From assembly GCF_946479755.1 (NCBI RefSeq), contig NZ_CAMLHC010000014.1, forward strand, positions 137,505 to 201,504: 64,000 nucleotides of DNA, in the 5' to 3' direction. The notes beneath the pieces were generated by a model. That model was given only the letters and a program-made list of their open reading frames with translations, did no database searches and had not been told where the DNA came from. Positions 45,166 through 55,551 of the stretch are shown here, in pieces. Made by a program: the position numbers and the translations under genes. The first letter of the stretch is position 1. Each line of letters starts with the position of its first letter. Source of the DNA: an uncultured Chitinophaga sp. GTDB lineage: Bacteria; Bacteroidota; Bacteroidia; Chitinophagales; Chitinophagaceae.

Positions 45166-46809
45166 ATGAACACGCTGTCACTTCAGAATGCTGAGGCATT
45201 GCTGTCTTCCCAAGAATCCTTGCCTGCAGGCAAAACCATCCCCCTACAATTATCCAAAGCTGGTCAACGGGATTTTGCAGAACAGATGTTAGCGGCAGCC
45301 GGTCGCACCGGCAAGGCTTATCCTCATCTTTACAAAGCGTTGCATACCGGTAATCACGATAGCGCGGAGGGCCTCGACACCGTGCATCTGATAGATTCAG
45401 GCATAACAGCCGCCGGTAAAGCAACAGCCTCTGTAATAGCATGCTCTGACGGTAACAACATGATCAGCGGCGGCTATCTTATGATCCTCGACAATGAAAG
45501 CGACGAACTGCTGGCACAAGGAGAAAATACTTCCGTGAGAAGCGGTATCGTTGTGTGCACCACCCGTTCCGCTACAGCCTTGCCGGCGGGAAAGGAACTC
45601 CGTATTTTATACTTTGGCCACACCACCAGCGATGATGGTTCCACACGGTTTTTCTTCTACACCAATACGGTGGTCACCGGTTACAGCATTTCGGTGAATG
45701 TGACCAGTCCTGTCATTACAGTGTCTACGGATGGCCTCATACACATCGGTGTAGGAAGAACGGGCGGCTATCCCACCAGCGATTATATTTATAAAGAATC
45801 AAAGAATACGAACAATCCCTGGCTCATTGCACCGTTTACAGGAAATGTGGCGTTGAGCGGCGCCATCGATATCAACCGGCTTACTGTCGCCAACCTCAGC
45901 ACCAATATTATTATTCAAAAAACCGGTGGTAAGCCTGTGACGATAGGCAGGTCCCGGCAATTCACGCCGGACGCCGGATTTGTAGCCGGTTTTTTTGTAG
46001 GGCTCGCGCCCAACATCCTGCAGTTTAACTTCCCCTATGATGAAATGAGTCATACCAACACGCAGTCTATTGTTTATGATCCTACTTCATTAGGGAATCA
46101 GATTGCCAGTTATTTTTTCTTTGCTTTCAACGGCATTCCACTAAAAGGCGGCGCTGTGGCACCACCATTTTATGTATGCAGCGTTGGCCTTCCGGATGAA
46201 CCTTCGCTCAACTGCACCAAAATTCCCAATCTCTATTACTGGTGGCATTGCCTGGCAAAAGGCACGCTGGTAACGCTGGAAGATGGCTCGCAAAAACCTA
46301 TCGAAGAGATCACGCAAAACGACCGGGTAAAAACGGGCAACGGCAAAACACTTGGCGTATACGGCACCGTGAAAGGCGTACACACCTCCGATGGCACCGC
46401 CGGCGAAGACGGTATCTACAAGGTAACGACAGCCAACGGGAAAAGCTTTGTCGCCACCGGGAATCACATGATATTTATTGCGACGGACAAATGCAACAGC
46501 GTGCATGACCTGGCCGCCGGCGACACCATCCTCACCGAAGACGGCGCCTCTACTGTAAAAAGCATAACAGCCATCGCGTATGACGATACGTTCTATGCGC
46601 TGGCGCTGGGCCACCCTGAGGAGCAGGCAGCGAAAGACTTTCCCGAAAACAGGGCAGGCTATTATGCCGGCGGCGTATTACATGCTGACCAGAATGCCAT
46701 GCGTATTCAAACAGCTGCCCGCTACAGGGACCTTAACTATATGCTTCCCCGCATTAAACCGGAACTTCATCAGGATTATACCTCTGCATTGAACGATATG
46801 CGTTCTTAA
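45166..46809 (+). CDS. Hint-domain protein, first gene of the giant-protein operon
   Basis: 547 aa with no signal peptide. Residues about 1-355 are beta-rich and unrecognised. A Hint (intein-like) domain runs from Cys362 in HCLAKGTLVTLEDGSQKPIE to about residue 512. It has TxxH (T431, H434 in VATGNHMIF), LAAGDTILTEDG, and a late YYAGGVLHADQN. The nucleophile Cys and block B are intact. The usual terminal His-Asn pair is replaced by H506-A-D-Q-N, so cleavage at the N-side is more likely than full splicing. A 37-residue tail follows. 11 bp separates it from the next large gene. Confidence 0.75.
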   Translation: MNTLSLQNAEALLSSQESLPAGKTIPLQLSKAGQRDFAEQMLAAAGRTGKAYPHLYKALHTGNHDSAEGLDTVHLIDSGITAAGKATASVIACSDGNNMISGGYLMILDNESDELLAQGENTSVRSGIVVCTTRSATALPAGKELRILYFGHTTSDDGSTRFFFYTNTVVTGYSISVNVTSPVITVSTDGLIHIGVGRTGGYPTSDYIYKESKNTNNPWLIAPFTGNVALSGAIDINRLTVANLSTNIIIQKTGGKPVTIGRSRQFTPDAGFVAGFFVGLAPNILQFNFPYDEMSHTNTQSIVYDPTSLGNQIASYFFFAFNGIPLKGGAVAPPFYVCSVGLPDEPSLNCTKIPNLYYWWHCLAKGTLVTLEDGSQKPIEEITQNDRVKTGNGKTLGVYGTVKGVHTSDGTAGEDGIYKVTTANGKSFVATGNHMIFIATDKCNSVHDLAAGDTILTEDGASTVKSITAIAYDDTFYALALGHPEEQAAKDFPENRAGYYAGGVLHADQNAMRIQTAARYRDLNYMLPRIKPELHQDYTSALNDMRS

Positions 46810-46820
46810 CTTTATTCCGC

Positions 46821-49800
46821 ATGGCTACAAGTGTTATTAAAAACCTTTTTTACGCCAGCCCCTATTCTCCATTACCACCCGGCGTTGGCACGGCAGGCAT
46901 CACCCTGCAAACAGATCCCGGTCAGTCTCCCACACCGGCAAACGTCAAGGACCCGGTGTTGGTAATACGGTTGCGCATGGCGGCCAACCCGCAGGTAGTA
47001 ATAGCGGTATCGCCTACCTCCGGCCCCACCACCAGCGTAACGACGGCCTTCATCCAGCCTCCATTCCCGCTGTCGGGCACCGATTCGTATATGCTGGACG
47101 TGATATGGGTGAGAAACGGCGCACCACTGCCAAGCATTAACTGGAACGCGGCCATTACCTCCGCGCCCGTCATCGCGGCAGAAGTGTCCATCTTAAGCGC
47201 CAGCTTCGATGGCGCCAATGTCACGGCTATATTGGATTATGGGCCCAGCGGCATGGGCGTAGGCGCACAGGTGAATGTGTACTCCCTTTCCGGAGGTGTA
47301 TACGTGAATGTTGGCAGCATGCAGGCGCAGGGCAATACCGTAACAGTGCCGGTCGACAGCACCGGCTTCCCTTCCGTCTTCTTTCTAAGTGCGCAGGCAG
47401 TCATGCCCACCACCAACGCCGGTGGCGCCGGCGCGTTCGCCGCCCCCTTCAGCCTCGGTCCGGCCACTCCCATAACCGCCGCCTGCGGCATACCGCAGGC
47501 AGCCAAAACCATCAACGCCGCCGCATACAACGGGAACACACTGACGCTCTCCTGGGCGCTGGACACGGTGCAAGGCTGTGTGGACCCCGATTCCAGCCGC
47601 ATACAGGTGCTTTCCAACGGCAAAGTGATCAACACCTTTCATGGCGGCCCATTGTCGGCCATCATTCCCCTGGATGCCTACGGGCAAAACGGGATCACCA
47701 TCGCGGTAAGCACCGTGTCCAACAATATCGGCAGTCAACCTTTGCCGTTCAGCCTTATTACCACTTCCCCTGTGATAACAAACGTGGTGGCCAATAAGTC
47801 CTCCGGCAAAGTAACCGCCAGTGTTACCGTTCCAACAGGAATGGCAGTACAGGGGTATCTCATGGAGGGCGAAAGGGTGCTGGCAGGACCGGTAACTGCC
47901 GCCAACAATGTGCTCAGCTTCGACTATGCCACCAGCACTTACAACGTGGAAGGTATGGTGGGACTACGTGTTGCAGGCAACATCACGTCCGTTGATGGCA
48001 TTGTTACCGGTCCGCGCAGCGCAGGCGCCATCCTGCTCGCTACAACACCCCTGCTGGCTTCAGCAACGATTTACACCGATCCTGCCAGCTCCACGAAGTG
48101 GCGTATTGACCTTGGCTGGGAACGGCTGCCCGACGCCGCATCGGCTGTCACCTCATATACCATCAGCCTTTTACAGGACAATGTTTCCGTAGCAACGCAA
48201 ACGCTCAACGCCACCTTCGCTACGCTGTCCATAGACAAGACTGCCATAGACATTACCAAAACGCAAGCCATTCAGCTGTCGGCCACGGGCGCTACCGGTG
48301 GCGCGTCCCCGGTGCAAACGTTGTATGCGCTGTTCTTCGCGCCCACGCTGACGTCGCTCGTTACCACGCAAAGCCAGGTGACTGTCAACTGGACGGCGCC
48401 GCAGCTACCATCCGGCAATACCATGCCTGCGCTGTATCAGCCGGTGGTGATCGCCGGCGGAAATATTATTGCCCGCGGAAGCACTACCACGGCCAACAGC
48501 GCGGCGATAGCACTTTCTGATATAGCCGTTCCCGATACGGGGAATATAGCGGTGATGGTCAGCGTAGCTTTAGGGCCAGTGATACTGCAACCGGATACCG
48601 GCATGGCCGGCGGCTCCAGCGCAGCCCCTATTTTAAAAGCACCGCTGATACAGCCCGTCAGCGCCGATCCGCTTACCAATATCGCTACGCTACACTGGGC
48701 CGCTGTGGATACCGCCGCCACCTACACCGTGCTGTTGACGGATGGCACCTCGCAGAAGGCCATCAGCACGACCTCCTACGCTTTACCGCAGGCGTTGGGC
48801 ACCGGCGCCCGGGTGGGTTACTCCGTGCAGGCTAACAATACAACCAACGGCGTGGCTCTCACCGGACCGCCGTCAATACCGGCGACCATACCCACCAGCG
48901 TGGCCAATATCTCAAGGGTACGGTTCGATGGCAGTCACGTCAGCATGGAGTGGGCCGCAGTAGCAGATGCCTTGTCCTATGCCGTTTTTGTATATGATGA
49001 TTTACAGCAAAATACTTACACCGGCACTACCAGCCAGACCACTGCTACGTTCACCATCACGCCGGCAGCCGGCCGCACTTACACTGCGTATGTACAGCCG
49101 GTCACCATCCATGGCACGGCGCTGCGGGGCATCAGCGGCACGTTGTTCAGCACCGGTATCTACGTGAGCCAGCAGCCGGCGGCTACGGCATACCCTTACG
49201 TTTACCTCGCGCAAACGATGAACGCCATGGGCACCGCAGCGGCTAACCCTCCGGCACAGGCCATTACGTTGTACCTGCCGGAACTGGGCGCCACCGCCGG
49301 CGCACTCGGCACCACACCTATTACCGCCGGTCCATTCAGTATAGCACCTTCCGGGGTAGCGGCGCTGCCGTACAAGTTAACCATCGCCGCCAGCGAGGAA
49401 GCATGGTCGTTCAACACCGTGGCCATCCGGCCGCTGCTGCAGCAGGACTACGTCGCTTTCCTGAAAGCAGTGGAAAAGCCGGCAGCCGACGGTAGTCTGC
49501 CTGGCGCCACCCCCTACGGCATTTCGCTGGTGCAGTCAGCCATCGCCTGCGCGCTGCCACAGACGTTTGCCGAACTGCTGTACTATAATTTCGGATTCTC
49601 CACCGCCACCACCGCAGGTGCGGGCTACATCGACCTGCGGCCCGGAATGATATTGCGCGTAACAGCCAGCGACTACATCAACATCCCCGGCAGCGTACCC
49701 TCGTGGATCAACGGCTACGGCCCCGGCGCACCGCTGGATTTCGAGATCGGCAGTTACCTCGCAGGCGCCAACTGGCGTACCGGCTTCGACGCATTTCTCA

Positions 49801-50399
49801 GTACCCTCTCTTCACTGGGTGCACTGGGCGTAACGACGCCCGCGCTGAGCTCCGGCTACACACAAGCCGGACTGGCAGGCGCTGTTGACCTCTACTATCC
49901 GCAGTTCATCCAGCCGTTCTACCGGCTCTATATACCTTCTTCCATCAACACCGCCTGGGGACAGGGCACCAATTCCACCCAGTCGAATTTTACGCTGGTG
50001 GCAGCGGCCAGCTACACCGCCCTGCAGCAGACAAACGTCATCCCCTCCACTACGCCGACCGCTTACTTCCGCGGCCGCACAACGGTGCAGGTGATGATCA
50101 GGGTGATGGTAAACGGCGTAGAGCGGCTGACGCCTGTCGGCACTTCCGTGGGCAACCTGCTGGAACAGCTGAACATGCGGCCGGCGGCTACTTCCGGCGC
50201 ACTCGGCAATCTTCGTATATACAGATCCGTTACCCCTGCCATCACCGGCACCAGCCCTTCCGGTTCGTTGGGACCGCTGCTGGAATTGCGTATTGACTGG
50301 AACGGACTTTCAACATATGCCATGGGCAATGGCCTGACAGCCCTGTCAATACCGTTATTGCCGGGCGACCAGATATTCACTGATAAAACCGGTTCATGA
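46821..50399 (+). CDS. Giant FN3-like repeat protein, unknown function
   Basis: 1192 aa; no signal peptide; rich in Ala, Thr, Val and Ser. Residues about 100-800 are a chain of beta-sandwich modules, several fibronectin III-like, each with a tryptophan strand (NIATLHWAAVDTAATYTVLL, GSHVSMEWAAVADALSYAVF, GRTYTAYVQPVTIHG). The C-terminal ~120 residues (VQVMIRVMVNGVERLTPVGT, then LPGDQIFTDK) suggest a small beta-grasp/SLBB-like domain, tentatively. No enzyme motif is seen. The stop overlaps the next start (ATGA at 50396-50399). I do not recognise the family. Confidence 0.7.
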   Translation: MATSVIKNLFYASPYSPLPPGVGTAGITLQTDPGQSPTPANVKDPVLVIRLRMAANPQVVIAVSPTSGPTTSVTTAFIQPPFPLSGTDSYMLDVIWVRNGAPLPSINWNAAITSAPVIAAEVSILSASFDGANVTAILDYGPSGMGVGAQVNVYSLSGGVYVNVGSMQAQGNTVTVPVDSTGFPSVFFLSAQAVMPTTNAGGAGAFAAPFSLGPATPITAACGIPQAAKTINAAAYNGNTLTLSWALDTVQGCVDPDSSRIQVLSNGKVINTFHGGPLSAIIPLDAYGQNGITIAVSTVSNNIGSQPLPFSLITTSPVITNVVANKSSGKVTASVTVPTGMAVQGYLMEGERVLAGPVTAANNVLSFDYATSTYNVEGMVGLRVAGNITSVDGIVTGPRSAGAILLATTPLLASATIYTDPASSTKWRIDLGWERLPDAASAVTSYTISLLQDNVSVATQTLNATFATLSIDKTAIDITKTQAIQLSATGATGGASPVQTLYALFFAPTLTSLVTTQSQVTVNWTAPQLPSGNTMPALYQPVVIAGGNIIARGSTTTANSAAIALSDIAVPDTGNIAVMVSVALGPVILQPDTGMAGGSSAAPILKAPLIQPVSADPLTNIATLHWAAVDTAATYTVLLTDGTSQKAISTTSYALPQALGTGARVGYSVQANNTTNGVALTGPPSIPATIPTSVANISRVRFDGSHVSMEWAAVADALSYAVFVYDDLQQNTYTGTTSQTTATFTITPAAGRTYTAYVQPVTIHGTALRGISGTLFSTGIYVSQQPAATAYPYVYLAQTMNAMGTAAANPPAQAITLYLPELGATAGALGTTPITAGPFSIAPSGVAALPYKLTIAASEEAWSFNTVAIRPLLQQDYVAFLKAVEKPAADGSLPGATPYGISLVQSAIACALPQTFAELLYYNFGFSTATTAGAGYIDLRPGMILRVTASDYINIPGSVPSWINGYGPGAPLDFEIGSYLAGANWRTGFDAFLSTLSSLGALGVTTPALSSGYTQAGLAGAVDLYYPQFIQPFYRLYIPSSINTAWGQGTNSTQSNFTLVAAASYTALQQTNVIPSTTPTAYFRGRTTVQVMIRVMVNGVERLTPVGTSVGNLLEQLNMRPAATSGALGNLRIYRSVTPAITGTSPSGSLGPLLELRIDWNGLSTYAMGNGLTALSIPLLPGDQIFTDKTGS

Positions 50400-53300
50400 G
50401 CGTTCCCGTATTCAACCAGGTGAGCTCATTATTACTGTATGAGCTGTCTACCCTGCCCGTTGCCAATGTGCCGGACTACTGGGCAGGTTATTACGCCACC
50501 CCGTCCAGCGGTCTCGGCGCCAGCGCCAGCACCGCCGCAGTGTGGCAGGATGTAACCGGCGGGTTCTACCTGTTTCTCGATAAAAAACCCGCGGACTTTG
50601 CCTTGTTTACAGCGGCACTGGAAATACTGCGTCCCAGCCTCGGGCCGCCGGGCGCTGTGCGTTTTGTATGGATCGCGAATGCCGATCAGCCGTATTTAAA
50701 CTGGCAGGCCACCTCCGGCCTGGCAGATCCCGCAGGCAACGCACCGGATATAACGTGGACGCTTACACGCGCCGTGTCATTCCTGTTTGGCGCTTACCAA
50801 CTGACCATTGCCGGCCAGAATACCCTCGGGTATATCGCAGATGCCGATGGCGGCGGCATACAATTCACCACTGGCGGCAATCTCGACGGGCCTGAAGGTG
50901 GTTACGCCTTTCCTTCCGCCACGATGGCCTTCAGCGGACCTACGCTGGGCGCCTTCAATGGTGTTATGAATATCCCTCCGCCTTCCGATCCTGGTCTGGC
51001 CGGTGTATGGAGCGCGTTAAACATAGGCCTGCTATATGGAGCAGCACCGGCAACGACAACAGATTCCCCTGATGACAACTACATACAAATGGTGTACATG
51101 CCTGTCTTCGACAGGCAAAAAGACGCGCTGCATCTCGGATTACTTTTCGATCCGCTTTACCTGCAGGAACCTACGCGCACTGCGCTGAGTTTCTTCCCGC
51201 CGGGTGGAAACTCAGCGCTTGTACTGGACAGCTATATGCGCACCACAAGAGGCTACACCATCCAGTTAACACCGCTGGCCGGCAGTGGCGCCATACCGGA
51301 TGCAAGGTTTGTCGTAGGAGCATGCCCCGTACAAACAGACTATCCCGATGGAGGTCTTCGTTATCACTTCAGCCCCGATGGGGCATTCCAGGTAACGGTA
51401 AAGCCGCCGGACAACACACCGAAATCTGATACGACAGTTGCAGACCAGCTGCTGCTGGGCCTTTCAGGACTGGAGTATGCTAACCTGGGCGACAGCAATT
51501 ACATGATCGCATTTGAAGGTGGTAAACCGGCTTATATTCCGCAACCAGATCCTCATACAGACGTCGCTCCCACCGTGGCCGACGCGCTGACCGATACCGC
51601 CACCACGTCGCACCTGACAGTGCTGGCGGTTAATAATACAGGAACGCAGCCGGTATATTTTGCACAGCCACAGCAGGCACCGGTATTTTCCAACCGTGCA
51701 CAACGGACCGACAATTTGCTGGATTATAATCCCGTACCCGCGTACACGTTACATTACGACACCACGCTGCGGCCGCCGGTATTTCCTTCCGGTGTGTACG
51801 CCGGACTTGCCGGTCCGGACGTGGTAGTCGCCTCCAACATGGAAAATACCAGTCTCGCGCCATACCGCAGTTATTGCCTGGGGAAAGACTATGGCACGCT
51901 GCCTGACAACAAAATGCCTTCGCGTCGCGTGCGCGCCGACGATGATCCCCTGGGAGTAACACCGCAGGGCATGTTGGCTGAACTCACCGCAGACTACAAT
52001 GATTACGACGGGCTGATACTGGGTAATATGCCCAACACCGAATATCCACGGGTAGACCTCACGGCGGTACAGGGGAAGTTTAAACAGGTGCTGCAAAGCA
52101 ACCAGCTGTTCTTCGTGGCCGCGAACGTCGATGAACTGATGACGGGCACCTCCGTGCGTTACATGCTCACCGATGCGGAGAAACCTTACCTGCTGGCCAT
52201 GGGCGTTCCGCAAAATATCATTGACGCCGTGTATCAAACGCTGGTGGGCCAGACGCAACCTTTTGACACCGAAAAAGACTTTGTGGCCTGTATCGGTACG
52301 GCAGCCACTACTACCTACCTCCCCGATTTTCTGAAGATCGCCGGCATCCTGAAAGTGGAAATGGATGACTGGGTATTTCAACTATCACCCCGCTCCTGGC
52401 GCACCGATGCTGCCAGTCCCACTATCATGATCGCCAAGTTCTGCAACCGCACGTTGCTGGACCTGGCCAACGATACCAGCAGCTGGCTCTGGCCCGAAGT
52501 AGCCGTACGTAAAGACAGTACGCTCGCAGCTACACAGGCAATAGTGGTGAACATGTTCAATGCCGCCGGTGCTGTGGACGCATCGGATGCACTGAAGCTG
52601 TTTTACAACACCGTGGTAAATGACGCCAACTGGAATGGTTTCCTGTTCCTGAACGCACCGACAGACATCGCGGAAATGCCGGATGAGTTAAAGTTCCTTA
52701 CCGCCGGTATCAACCTGCAACAATTTTATGCCCATCATATCGGCTTCTCCCAAACACCTTTCACGGTGGAGAATGGCATGCCACAACCCGAGCAGACAGC
52801 GGCTTTTGGATTAATCAACTATAACGATCCGGCCGACCTGTGTGCTGAAGAAACCATTCCTTTCGGCTTCAAGACCATGCAGCTGCTCGTGCGTTTCGCC
52901 AATGCAGCGCTGGCAGATTTCTCTGCGCAGGTGGAACTAATGCTGAACCAAATACTGGGCACCGCACTCAGCAAACAAACGGCGGCCCGCGGCAATAACC
53001 TGATCATCGATGGCTCCTACCAGCGTGTTGGCGGGGCTCCCAGCTACTCGTTTGCGCTGACCGGCGAGAACCTTTTCCTCTCCAACGGCGGCTCGGCACT
53101 TGTGTCCCTGGAAGTGCTGTCGGTACAACTGGTGAACGGCGGCACCCAACCAGATCCCACCGCTGTACTCACCACTTTCATCCTCTCCGGCAACCTGCAG
53201 TTTGGGCTCATAGAAGGGTTTGACCTGTTCTCTTTTGGACCCGGGGAAGATAACGAAACGGACTACTACCTGCGGTATAGCGGGCTAAGTATAGACATGC

Positions 53301-54013
53301 AGTTTTTAATGACTGCGCCCGAGGACCAGACATTCACCGTTCGTGAAGCCAATACCGCTTTTGACATGACTGCCAGCGTAGCACGGCCTTCTTCTCTGGC
53401 AAATAATTTTCCGGTCACCGTCAGTGCCTTGATCGCGAGCCCGGATTTGTCGCCGGAGGGAGAAGCACCTACGGGGCAAACGCCCGAAGACATGGGCTAT
53501 ACGTCTATTTCAGCGCCCATGGACCAAACGCCGATGAAACCATCGTGGTATGGGCTGGTGTTTACGCTGGACCTGGGAACGTTCGGCGCCCTGACCGGCA
53601 GCGTGAGTTTCAAAATAGCCATTCTCGCCGCATGGTCGAGAGGAACACAAGACCAGGACAACCCGGTTTACCTGGGATTGAAGCTGCCGGGCATCAATGC
53701 CATTGCGGGCAGTTTCCCCGTGCAGGGCGTGTTGAAAATCGGGTTCAGGAATTTCCAGTTTGAAACCTACCCTACCGACGATGGCAAGCTGGGATACCTA
53801 TTACGCCTGCGTAATTTCTCCATCTCTGTTTTGTTATGGAGTTTCCCGCCGGGGAACAACAACATCATATTATTCGGGCAACCTGGTAATCCTAAAGGTT
53901 CACTGGGCTGGTATGCCGCGTATGACAGTGGCACCAATAAGAAACCTAAAACGATTGCTGATCCGGTGCGGCGCCGCCTTGAAACGGGCAGACGCACGCC
54001 GCCGGTGGCATAA
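50396..54013 (+). CDS. Giant beta-rich protein, unknown function
   Basis: 1205 aa, translationally coupled to the previous gene by a 4-base ATGA overlap. No signal peptide. Residues 1-330 contain acidic and aromatic beta regions (LDKKPADFALFTAALEI, YIADADGGGIQFTTGG). The middle is mixed alpha/beta (YMLTDAEKPYLLAMGVPQNI, FQLSPRSWRTDAASPT). The last 250 residues are long beta strands with short turns (LTGSVSFKIAILAAWSRG, GVLKIGFRNFQFETY, LLRLRNFSISVLLWSFPPG), similar in texture to strand-rich stretches of the giant ORF at 55552. It ends in a basic Arg-rich tail. Family not recognised. Confidence 0.7.
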   Translation: MSVPVFNQVSSLLLYELSTLPVANVPDYWAGYYATPSSGLGASASTAAVWQDVTGGFYLFLDKKPADFALFTAALEILRPSLGPPGAVRFVWIANADQPYLNWQATSGLADPAGNAPDITWTLTRAVSFLFGAYQLTIAGQNTLGYIADADGGGIQFTTGGNLDGPEGGYAFPSATMAFSGPTLGAFNGVMNIPPPSDPGLAGVWSALNIGLLYGAAPATTTDSPDDNYIQMVYMPVFDRQKDALHLGLLFDPLYLQEPTRTALSFFPPGGNSALVLDSYMRTTRGYTIQLTPLAGSGAIPDARFVVGACPVQTDYPDGGLRYHFSPDGAFQVTVKPPDNTPKSDTTVADQLLLGLSGLEYANLGDSNYMIAFEGGKPAYIPQPDPHTDVAPTVADALTDTATTSHLTVLAVNNTGTQPVYFAQPQQAPVFSNRAQRTDNLLDYNPVPAYTLHYDTTLRPPVFPSGVYAGLAGPDVVVASNMENTSLAPYRSYCLGKDYGTLPDNKMPSRRVRADDDPLGVTPQGMLAELTADYNDYDGLILGNMPNTEYPRVDLTAVQGKFKQVLQSNQLFFVAANVDELMTGTSVRYMLTDAEKPYLLAMGVPQNIIDAVYQTLVGQTQPFDTEKDFVACIGTAATTTYLPDFLKIAGILKVEMDDWVFQLSPRSWRTDAASPTIMIAKFCNRTLLDLANDTSSWLWPEVAVRKDSTLAATQAIVVNMFNAAGAVDASDALKLFYNTVVNDANWNGFLFLNAPTDIAEMPDELKFLTAGINLQQFYAHHIGFSQTPFTVENGMPQPEQTAAFGLINYNDPADLCAEETIPFGFKTMQLLVRFANAALADFSAQVELMLNQILGTALSKQTAARGNNLIIDGSYQRVGGAPSYSFALTGENLFLSNGGSALVSLEVLSVQLVNGGTQPDPTAVLTTFILSGNLQFGLIEGFDLFSFGPGEDNETDYYLRYSGLSIDMQFLMTAPEDQTFTVREANTAFDMTASVARPSSLANNFPVTVSALIASPDLSPEGEAPTGQTPEDMGYTSISAPMDQTPMKPSWYGLVFTLDLGTFGALTGSVSFKIAILAAWSRGTQDQDNPVYLGLKLPGINAIAGSFPVQGVLKIGFRNFQFETYPTDDGKLGYLLRLRNFSISVLLWSFPPGNNNIILFGQPGNPKGSLGWYAAYDSGTNKKPKTIADPVRRRLETGRRTPPVA

Positions 54014-54031
54014 TTCACAAAATCAGTAAAT

Positions 54032-55537
54032 ATGGCAACAGGGTTAATTACCGTCACAGTAGTAGACGTAGGCCAGGGCCAGTGTACCTTCCTGGAGATT
54101 TGGGACGACAGCTCGCCTGCCGAATTGATAGAAACCGTATTGATAGATTGCGGCAGCGACAAAAAGAGCGACAATACGGAAACCAACCTAAAGTACATCG
54201 TTGACAGGGTATCAGGTATGGCAGTTCCTGCGTTTGACTGTATTATCTTTTCCCACAGTGATAAAGATCACGTTAACCTCACCCAGGAACTGCTGGAAAT
54301 GTTCAAACCGGCCAAAAAACCGGTGGTCAGAAAAGTCTGGTATGGCGGCGACTACGACCAGTATGTGAAGTACGGGGTCAATATTCTCGACTATCTTCAG
54401 ACAAAGAAGTATTGCACAAAAAAGAATATCGTTAGTCCCGGAAGCTACAAGACCAGCTATGACGACACCACGGGGAAATTTGACTTTGACCCGCTATGGG
54501 AAAGCGATGACGGTGAAGTTGTAATACAGGCCATTGTAGCCAATGTATTGTCTGACGACCCTGATTGGGACTCCAATGATGAAGATCTGTGGGGCGCCAA
54601 AGCAGAGGAGAAAAACAGGGTATCCATTATATGTGGTATTTATTTTGGCGGGGCATCCTATATTATTTGCGGCGACGCCACCAACGTTACGATGTCCGCC
54701 ACTAACCAGCATTTTAAGGGGACGAAAGTTTTTGGCAATACCAAAATGACCACCTTACCACACCATGGCAGCAGGGCAACAGGCTTTGCGGTGGCCAAAG
54801 GCAAAGATCCCAGCAAAGAAGCGGTAAAGGTGGTGGATACCTTCGCCAAATTGCTCAAATCGAAGTCGCTTACTGCCAGCGCCTTCGAAAAGCACCGTCA
54901 TCCTTCCCTGCAGCTGATGAACGCGTTCCTGCCTACGGTACCCACCCCTTTTCTGTATGATGCCCGGCTGAAACAAAAAAACGTACACCGGCTGACCGCG
55001 TATGTAGACGTTGATATTGAGATAAAGGCTCCGCCCAGCAGCAGCGGAGCAAGCAAAAAAAAGAAAACCAGCGGAGCAACCCTCAGTACAGATGCAGCGA
55101 GGTCTTTTGATTCCATCACCCGCACTTTTACCACGCGGTATACGAATAATGACACTGTCTACTCCTATAACCTGGGCAACAAACAATGTGAAGATTCACA
55201 AGGGGTGAATAAAAATGCCACCACGAAGAGATTGGAAGTGATCAACCCACATGCCAGCTGGCAGTGGGACTCTTACGGCGACGGCACGGCGAAGGTAGGT
55301 GGTTATGCCACGCTGAAATTACCGCTTGTTCTTTTTACAAACGGCATCGCGGCTATGGTTATTAAACCCGGTGGCCCCCTGGGTAGAAGAGCGGTATGGG
55401 AGTTCGATAAAGACGGGAACGAAATTACCGGTAATGAAAGCAAGCGGTCTCCCGTGACAGTCAGAACGAAATCCCGCGCCGCCCGTCAGCCCGCCACGCC
55501 TCCGCTATCTTTTCAACGTCTGCAACAATTCTTCTAA
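54032..55537 (+). CDS. ComEC-like metallo-beta-lactamase-fold hydrolase
   Basis: 501 aa, soluble, no signal peptide. The MBL fold is plain: VDVGQGQ (11-17), LIDCGS (37-42), the metal motif HSDKDH (75-80), ICGDAT with Asp215, and LPHHGS with His244 and His245. This set is that of the ComEC/Rec2-type branch, which in the nuclease-like members cleaves nucleic acid. Here the ComEC membrane part is absent. From about residue 320 there is a Ser/Lys linker (SSSGASKKKKTSG) and a second beta-rich region of unknown role. It lies 18 bp after the 1205-aa gene and 14 bp before the giant ORF. Confidence 0.8.
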   Translation: MATGLITVTVVDVGQGQCTFLEIWDDSSPAELIETVLIDCGSDKKSDNTETNLKYIVDRVSGMAVPAFDCIIFSHSDKDHVNLTQELLEMFKPAKKPVVRKVWYGGDYDQYVKYGVNILDYLQTKKYCTKKNIVSPGSYKTSYDDTTGKFDFDPLWESDDGEVVIQAIVANVLSDDPDWDSNDEDLWGAKAEEKNRVSIICGIYFGGASYIICGDATNVTMSATNQHFKGTKVFGNTKMTTLPHHGSRATGFAVAKGKDPSKEAVKVVDTFAKLLKSKSLTASAFEKHRHPSLQLMNAFLPTVPTPFLYDARLKQKNVHRLTAYVDVDIEIKAPPSSSGASKKKKTSGATLSTDAARSFDSITRTFTTRYTNNDTVYSYNLGNKQCEDSQGVNKNATTKRLEVINPHASWQWDSYGDGTAKVGGYATLKLPLVLFTNGIAAMVIKPGGPLGRRAVWEFDKDGNEITGNESKRSPVTVRTKSRAARQPATPPLSFQRLQQFF

Positions 55538-55551
55538 AAAGTAGTTGAACC

